Positions 5,117 through 9,222 of a stretch of 9,222 bases of DNA are shown here, in pieces (within the stretch, counting starts at the first letter, position 1; every line of letters begins with the position of its first letter). The stretch covers positions 1-9,222 of the forward strand of contig CAYTID010000087.1 in assembly GCA_964437735.1 (NCBI GenBank), read 5' to 3'. The notes below the pieces were generated by a model. The model saw nothing but the letters and a program-made list of their open reading frames with translations. It made no database searches and was not told the DNA's origin. The DNA is from CAYTID01 sp964437735 (GTDB lineage Bacteria > Bacteroidota > Ignavibacteria > UBA10030 > BY39). Both the position numbers and the translations under genes were made by a program.

Positions 5117-6505
5117 ATGCTTCAACGAGACAATATCCTTATCGTTGATGATGAGATACAGCTAAGTATACTTTTAAAAGATGAATTAGAGGAGAGCGGC
5201 AGGTATGCCGTCGACTTAGCCGGGGACGGGGCTGAGGCAATCAATTTAATACAAAAAAATATTTATGACGTAATACTTCTTGATCTGAAGATGCCGCGTG
5301 TCGGAGGTATTGAAGTATTAAAATTCATACAGGAAAACTCTCCCGATTCTCAGGTGCTTATACTCTCCAATTTTGGTGACGTAAAAACCGTAGTCGAAAC
5401 TATTAAGCTTGGTGCTTACGATTTTATCGGTAAGCCGTATGATATAGATGAACTATTTAATGTCATCGAACGGGCAACCGAGCGAAAAAAACTTTTAATA
5501 AAAACCAAGCTGATGGAGAACGAGCTCTCCAAACTCTCCGGCAATGAAATTATTGGTAACAGTAAAATATTAACAGATATCATTGAGGATGCAAAGAGAG
5601 CCGCCGATAGCGATACATTTATTTTAATTGAAGGCGCTAGCGGTACCGGAAAAGAATTAATCGCAGGCTTAATTCATAAAAACAGTCCCAGAAAAGATTA
5701 CCCTTTTGTTGCCGTAAATTGTGCATCCATTCCCGACACTCTTCTCGAAAGTGAACTATTCGGTCACGAAAAGGGGGCTTTCACAAACGCCTATAATGTC
5801 AAGCAGGGATTAGTGGAAGTTGCGAACGGCGGCACGCTGTTCTTGGATGAGGTTGGAGATATCAGCGTTACTATTCAACCAAAACTTCTCAGGTTTTTAG
5901 AAACCGGAAAATTCCGCAGAGTCGGAAGTACTTACGAATTTCATGTAAACGTACGTGTGGTTTCGGCTACAAATAAGGATTTAAAAGAAGAAGTTCAAAA
6001 AGGTAAATTCCGTGAAGACTTACTTTATCGGCTAAACGTCATTTCAATCAAGATGCCGCTATTAAAAGAACGAAAGGAAGATATTCCTCAGCTTGTAGAT
6101 TTTTTCCTCAAAAAGAAAGCAAAAGTAAAAGAACCTAAAACCTTAAGCACAGATGCACTTAGGGTTTTAATGAATTACGATTGGCCCGGAAATATACGTG
6201 AGCTTGAACACGTAATCGAAGGAGCAATTATTTTATCGCCAAATCAGATAATTACTCCTAATGATCTTAAAATTAAATTACGGCAAATTTATCAAATGGA
6301 ACCGGTTGAAAATCCTACTCAATCCGTGGTTTATAATCTTAACGGGCTGCCTGAACTTTCTTCTATTGATGAAATGGAAAAAATCCACATCGAGAAAGTG
6401 CTTAGGTCAATGAGAGGCAACAGAACAAAAACAGCGGAAATATTAAAAATCAGTCCTAAAGCCCTCTATCTAAAAATAAAAAAATATCAAATCAAAGTCG
6501 ATTAA
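5117..6505 (+). CDS. NtrC-family sigma-54-dependent response regulator (REC-AAA+-Fis HTH)
   Basis: A 462-residue bacterial enhancer-binding protein that should remodel sigma-54 RNA polymerase upon phosphorylation. The receiver spans residues 5-122 (D11-D12, phospho-acceptor D56, S84, K106). The AAA+ domain spans about 143-370, with Walker A GASGTGKE at 173-180, Walker B GGTLFLDE at 239-245, and arginine-finger candidates R299 and R305 in FREDLLYRLNV. It ends with WPGNIREL at 356-363. The C-terminal Fis-type helix-turn-helix is at about 433-460 (NRTKTAEILKISPKALYLKI). The sigma-54-contacting loop, normally GAFTGA, reads GAFTNA at 220-225. The length is normal for the family. The start is the first ATG, 13 nt after the CheY-like gene, with a weak GGTGA just upstream. 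Target genes cannot be read from this window. Confidence 0.95.
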   Translation: MLQRDNILIVDDEIQLSILLKDELEESGRYAVDLAGDGAEAINLIQKNIYDVILLDLKMPRVGGIEVLKFIQENSPDSQVLILSNFGDVKTVVETIKLGAYDFIGKPYDIDELFNVIERATERKKLLIKTKLMENELSKLSGNEIIGNSKILTDIIEDAKRAADSDTFILIEGASGTGKELIAGLIHKNSPRKDYPFVAVNCASIPDTLLESELFGHEKGAFTNAYNVKQGLVEVANGGTLFLDEVGDISVTIQPKLLRFLETGKFRRVGSTYEFHVNVRVVSATNKDLKEEVQKGKFREDLLYRLNVISIKMPLLKERKEDIPQLVDFFLKKKAKVKEPKTLSTDALRVLMNYDWPGNIRELEHVIEGAIILSPNQIITPNDLKIKLRQIYQMEPVENPTQSVVYNLNGLPELSSIDEMEKIHIEKVLRSMRGNRTKTAEILKISPKALYLKIKKYQIKVD

Positions 6506-6511
6506 TTTTAT

Positions 6512-6534
6512 TTAAACTTTTTCCTGAAGTTTAA
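6512..6534 (+). repeat. Small AT-rich inverted repeat after the sigma-54 activator gene
   Basis: TTAAACTT (6512-6519) and AAGTTTAA (6527-6534) are exact inverse complements around a 7-nt loop, starting 6 nt past the activator stop. No run of T follows, and the stem has only two G/C pairs, so it is a weak terminator at best. Chance occurrence in such A/T-rich DNA is quite possible. Confidence 0.4.
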
Positions 6535-6553
6535 TATTAAATGTTGCAATGAT

Positions 6554-6588
6554 AGTAGAAATTTATTAAATTTTTATAAATTTCTACT
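6554..6588. repeat. Perfect 13-bp inverted repeat in the leader of the nucleotidyltransferase gene
   Basis: AGTAGAAATTTAT (6554-6566) is repeated exactly inverted as ATAAATTTCTACT (6576-6588) around a 9-nt spacer. In RNA the stem extends two more pairs outward (6553 U with 6589 G, 6552 A with 6590 U). It ends 21 nt before the ATG at 6610 and has no following T tract, so it does not look like a terminator. A possible promoter TTGCAA (6544-6549), 17-nt spacer, TAAATT (6567-6572) would overlap it, which would suit an operator. An mRNA-stabilising or translation-modulating 5' hairpin is the alternative. Presence of the repeat is certain; its function is inference. Confidence 0.6.
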
Positions 6589-6609
6589 GTATAACTTTCC
6601 GGATAAACT

Positions 6610-9123
6610 ATGAGAGCAGTTATAATGGCAGGCGGATTCGGAACACGGTTGCGACCGCTGACAGCTAATGTTCCAAAACCTATGGTTCCAATGTTAAATA
6701 AACCTATGATGGAGCACATCGTGGATTTACTGAAGGCACATGGTATTAAAGATATTACTGCATCATTGTTTTATCAGCCGGAAGCTATTTCCGATTATTT
6801 CAGGACAGGAGAAAAATTCGGGATAAATATTTCTTACGTTCGAGCCGAAGACGATTACGGAACAGCCGGAAGCGTCCGCAACGCCGCAAATGTAATTGGT
6901 TTTTTAGAGGAAAGAATTTTGATAATTAGCGGCGATGTTTTGACCGATGTCAATATTTCAGAAGTTTTACAATTTCATAAAGAAAGAAAAGCCGATGCGA
7001 CAATCGTGCTTACCAGAGTTGCAAATCCTTTACAATTTGGTGTGGTGATTACCGACGAAGATGCCAGAATAAACCGATTTTTGGAAAAACCGTCATGGGG
7101 AGAAGTTTTTTCTGATACCATTAACACCGGAATATATGTTATCGAACCGAAAGTTCTGAAAATGATCCCATTTCAGGAAGAATACGATTTCAGTAAAGAC
7201 CTATTTCCGTTGATGCTTGAGAAGAGGATGAATTTGTACGGTTATATATCCAAAGAGTATTGGCGCGATGTAGGAAACCTAAATGAATATCAGGAAGCTC
7301 ACCTTGATATTCTCGCCGGTAAAGTCGGGATCGATATTAAAGGAGAAAAATATGGTACGGCAGTCACGGGCGAACAAACAGTAATAAAAACTTCGCATGA
7401 GAATCTTCACGAAAAAGTATTCATCGGTAATAATTGTTTGATTGAAGAAGATGTGAAAATTTTTAATTCAGTCATCGGTGATAAGTGTGTAATTAAAAAC
7501 GGAGCGGTAATCAGAAATTCAGTTGTCTGGAGCAACACACACGTTGGAAGTAACACCGACCTCTCCTCAGATGTAATCGGTTTTAATTGTAAAATCGGCA
7601 ACGACGTTACTATCGGTGATAATGTAATTATTAGCGATAGATGCAGTATAGGCGACAGGGCGAGATTAATTTCGAATATAAAATTATGGCCCAATAAACA
7701 AGTTGAGGAAGCTGCGGTTTTAAACAGAAGTCTGGTTCTTGAAGACAGGTGGTCAAAAAATCTGTTTACTGATGCGAGAGTCAGCGGATTATCAAATATC
7801 GATATGAATCCTGAGTTCGGAGCCCGGTTAGGAGCTGCACTCGGTACTTTTTTAGGCGAAGGTAACATAGTTGCAACAAGCAGGGATTCTGACAATGTAT
7901 CAAGGATGATCAACAGGTCTATAATATGCGGTCTATTATCTGCGGGAGTAAATGTTAACGACCTTAGGGCGATGCCGATTCCGCTCGTCAGGCACGAACT
8001 AAGCTCAGGAGCTGAAGCGGGCGGCGTTCATGTACGAAGGTCACCATACAATAAAGACCTGACAGATATAATATTTTTCGACTCAAACGCAAGAGACTTA
8101 CCAATTAATAAAACAAAATCTGTTGAGCGTATTTTTTTCGGGGAAGATTTTTTCAGAGCTAAACCAATAAAAGTCGGGAATATATTTTTTACCGAGAGAG
8201 CTCCCGAAATATATCGGAAGAAATTTTTCTCTACACTAAATCTTGATATCATAAGAAAAGCAAAGTTCAAAATTGTTTTAGATTATTCCAACGGAGTCGC
8301 ATCTACGATATTTCCAAGCTTACTTGGTGAATTTAATTCACAAACCGTTGCGTTAAACGCACACCTTGATCACCGGAAGCTGACAAGAGACGAGGCAGAA
8401 ATTGACGAATCACTAAATCAACTTTCGCACGTAGTAACTTCCTTGGGATATGATCTTGGCTGTATGATTGACCCCGGAGGTGAACGTATAATTATTGTGG
8501 ATGAAAATGGAAAAGTTATCGAAAATGACAGACTATTGAGCCTGGTAGTGAAATTGTATATCGATAATTATTCTGATATCCAGAGTATCGCAGTTCCGGT
8601 ATCAGCTTCTGCCGAAATCGATGTGATTGCAAAAAAATACAATATTATCAAAACACGCACTTCGCATCTTGCTATGATGGAAGCCGCTTCGAATCCGGCA
8701 GTCTCTTTTGTCGGTGGAACAAAAGGCGGATTTATTTTCACGGAATTTTTCTTTGCCTCCGATGCTATGTTTTCCCTTGCAAAGATACTCGAACTATTGG
8801 TTGGATCCGGTAAACTTTTCGGGGAATTGAATGAAAGTGTAATAAAATTTTATCGAGTTAAACACGACGTTCAATGTGAATGGGATAAAAAAGGGAAGGT
8901 TATGAGATATATTATGAAAGAAACTGAAAAATCTGATAGAGAATTAATAGATGGTGTAAAAATTAATTTTTCTGACACTGACTCAGAAAATATTTGTGTT
9001 CTTTTAATCCCCGACAGGGAACGTCCCATTTTCCATGTTACAGCCGAAACAAAATCAGAAAGCTCTGCAATCAGGTTGGCAGAGGAATATGTGAACAAAG
9101 TAATAGAATGGCGAGATAATTAA
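6610..9123 (+). CDS. Sugar-1-phosphate nucleotidyltransferase / beta-helix / degenerate phosphohexomutase fusion
   Basis: An 837-residue protein of the type annotated as mannose-1-phosphate guanylyltransferase/phosphomannomutase. Residues 1-235 are a nucleotidyltransferase: GGFGTRLRPLT (8-18), PKP with catalytic-type K23, GTAGS (84-88), SGD with metal ligand D109, EKP (159-161), NTGIY (172-176) and YWRDVGN with D220. It should make an NDP-sugar (GDP-mannose or a related compound) for surface polysaccharide. Residues about 265-372 are hexapeptide-type left-handed beta-helix repeats (VIGDKCVIKNGAVI, KIGNDVTIGDNVII). Residues about 385-836 have the phosphohexomutase fold but lack its catalytic loops: TASHNP is replaced by VHVRRSP (473-479), DGDGDR by DPGGER (621-626), GEMSGH by GGTKGGF (702-708), and RPSGTEP by RPIFHVTAE (805-813). 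That domain is probably not a mutase. No strong Shine-Dalgarno is present (GGA at 6601-6603). The exact sugar cannot be read from sequence. Confidence 0.92.
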   Translation: MRAVIMAGGFGTRLRPLTANVPKPMVPMLNKPMMEHIVDLLKAHGIKDITASLFYQPEAISDYFRTGEKFGINISYVRAEDDYGTAGSVRNAANVIGFLEERILIISGDVLTDVNISEVLQFHKERKADATIVLTRVANPLQFGVVITDEDARINRFLEKPSWGEVFSDTINTGIYVIEPKVLKMIPFQEEYDFSKDLFPLMLEKRMNLYGYISKEYWRDVGNLNEYQEAHLDILAGKVGIDIKGEKYGTAVTGEQTVIKTSHENLHEKVFIGNNCLIEEDVKIFNSVIGDKCVIKNGAVIRNSVVWSNTHVGSNTDLSSDVIGFNCKIGNDVTIGDNVIISDRCSIGDRARLISNIKLWPNKQVEEAAVLNRSLVLEDRWSKNLFTDARVSGLSNIDMNPEFGARLGAALGTFLGEGNIVATSRDSDNVSRMINRSIICGLLSAGVNVNDLRAMPIPLVRHELSSGAEAGGVHVRRSPYNKDLTDIIFFDSNARDLPINKTKSVERIFFGEDFFRAKPIKVGNIFFTERAPEIYRKKFFSTLNLDIIRKAKFKIVLDYSNGVASTIFPSLLGEFNSQTVALNAHLDHRKLTRDEAEIDESLNQLSHVVTSLGYDLGCMIDPGGERIIIVDENGKVIENDRLLSLVVKLYIDNYSDIQSIAVPVSASAEIDVIAKKYNIIKTRTSHLAMMEAASNPAVSFVGGTKGGFIFTEFFFASDAMFSLAKILELLVGSGKLFGELNESVIKFYRVKHDVQCEWDKKGKVMRYIMKETEKSDRELIDGVKINFSDTDSENICVLLIPDRERPIFHVTAETKSESSAIRLAEEYVNKVIEWRDN

Positions 9124-9147
9124 AACCAGTACTTAAGGAACGGAATA

Positions 9148-9222
9148 ATGAAAATAAGCGAAATTCTAAACGAAAATCTGGTTAATATCCAGCTCAAGGG
9201 CGACAATAAAGAAGAAATTATA
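9148..9222 (+). CDS. PTS EIIA-type (PtsN-like) protein, first 25 codons (cut by window edge)
   Basis: The ATG at 9148 is preceded by AAGGA at 9135-9139, eight bases away, and by the stop of the nucleotidyltransferase fusion 24 nt upstream, so co-transcription is likely. The 25 residues in the window begin MKISEILNENLVNIQLKG and continue DNKEEII. This is the characteristic N-terminus of fructose/nitrogen-type EIIA domains (PTS_EIIA_2, as in PtsN: M-K-I-S-x-I-L-x-x-x-x-V/I-x-x-x-L-x-x-x-x-K-x-E). Such proteins carry a phosphorylatable histidine, which would lie beyond the edge, and in many bacteria act in regulation rather than transport. Only a short fragment is visible, so the assignment is likely but not secure. 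Confidence 0.7.
   Translation, partial: MKISEILNENLVNIQLKGDNKEEII

Noticed and set aside
6512..6534. 8-bp inverted repeat as terminator of the sigma-54 activator gene
   Set aside because: The stem has only two G/C pairs and no T tract follows, so I list it only as a repeat.
7407..7913. Minus-strand ORF of 168 codons inside the nucleotidyltransferase fusion
   Set aside because: It lies opposite the beta-helix and mutase-fold region of a clearly coding gene; no motif or start signal supports it.
1..9222. CRISPR array, insertion sequence, integrase, tRNA or attachment-site signals
   Set aside because: I found no spaced direct repeats, transposase or integrase motifs, or tRNA cloverleaf; the gene content looks like stable chromosome.

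Overview
The window looks like a chromosomal segment from an AT-rich bacterium of the Bacteroidota/Chlorobiota side, most plausibly an Ignavibacteria-like lineage. This rests on the A/T-rich composition and third positions, the mixture of genes with a clear Shine-Dalgarno (AGGAG, GAGGAG, AAGGA) and genes with none, the abundance of receiver-domain regulators, and the character of the proteins. It is inference; no 16S or other strong phylogenetic marker is present apart from the RNase P RNA.

Layout. From 1 to about 3725 everything is on the minus strand and reads, in transcription order: a Nif3/DUF34 protein, a coiled-coil C4 zinc-ribbon protein, an RNase HI, the RNase P RNA gene (rnpB), and the N-terminal 298 codons of recJ, which runs off the left edge. 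Spacing is very tight: 14 nt, a 4-nt ATGA overlap, about 30 nt, about 45 nt. I see no terminator between members, so this looks like one operon with a structural RNA embedded among protein genes. A strong minus-strand terminator hairpin lies only 8 nt upstream of the Nif3 start codon.

The centre (about 3770-6505) is a signalling island with three receiver-domain proteins and no complete histidine kinase. A minus-strand protein joins a receiver domain to a histidine-kinase dimerisation/H-box helix pair but has no ATPase domain. A possible small membrane peptide ORF follows it. Divergently, on the plus strand, a stand-alone CheY-like regulator is followed 13 nt later by a full NtrC-type sigma-54 activator whose GAFTGA loop reads GAFTNA. 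The receivers of these two plus-strand genes are related closely enough to suggest duplication.

The right part (6610-9123) is an 837-residue protein: sugar-1-phosphate nucleotidyltransferase, left-handed beta-helix repeats, then a phosphohexomutase-fold domain in which all four catalytic loops are replaced. It is preceded by a perfect 13-bp AT-rich inverted repeat. The start of a PTS EIIA (PtsN-like) gene lies 24 nt downstream and is cut by the right edge.

Most likely roles: RNA/DNA metabolism on the left, a phosphorelay plus sigma-54-linked control in the middle, and nucleotide-sugar synthesis for surface polysaccharide with a PTS-type regulatory neighbour on the right. The most unusual items are the kinase-less REC-DHp protein in a kinase-less cluster, the apparently dead mutase domain, and the terminator placed directly in front of the Nif3 operon.
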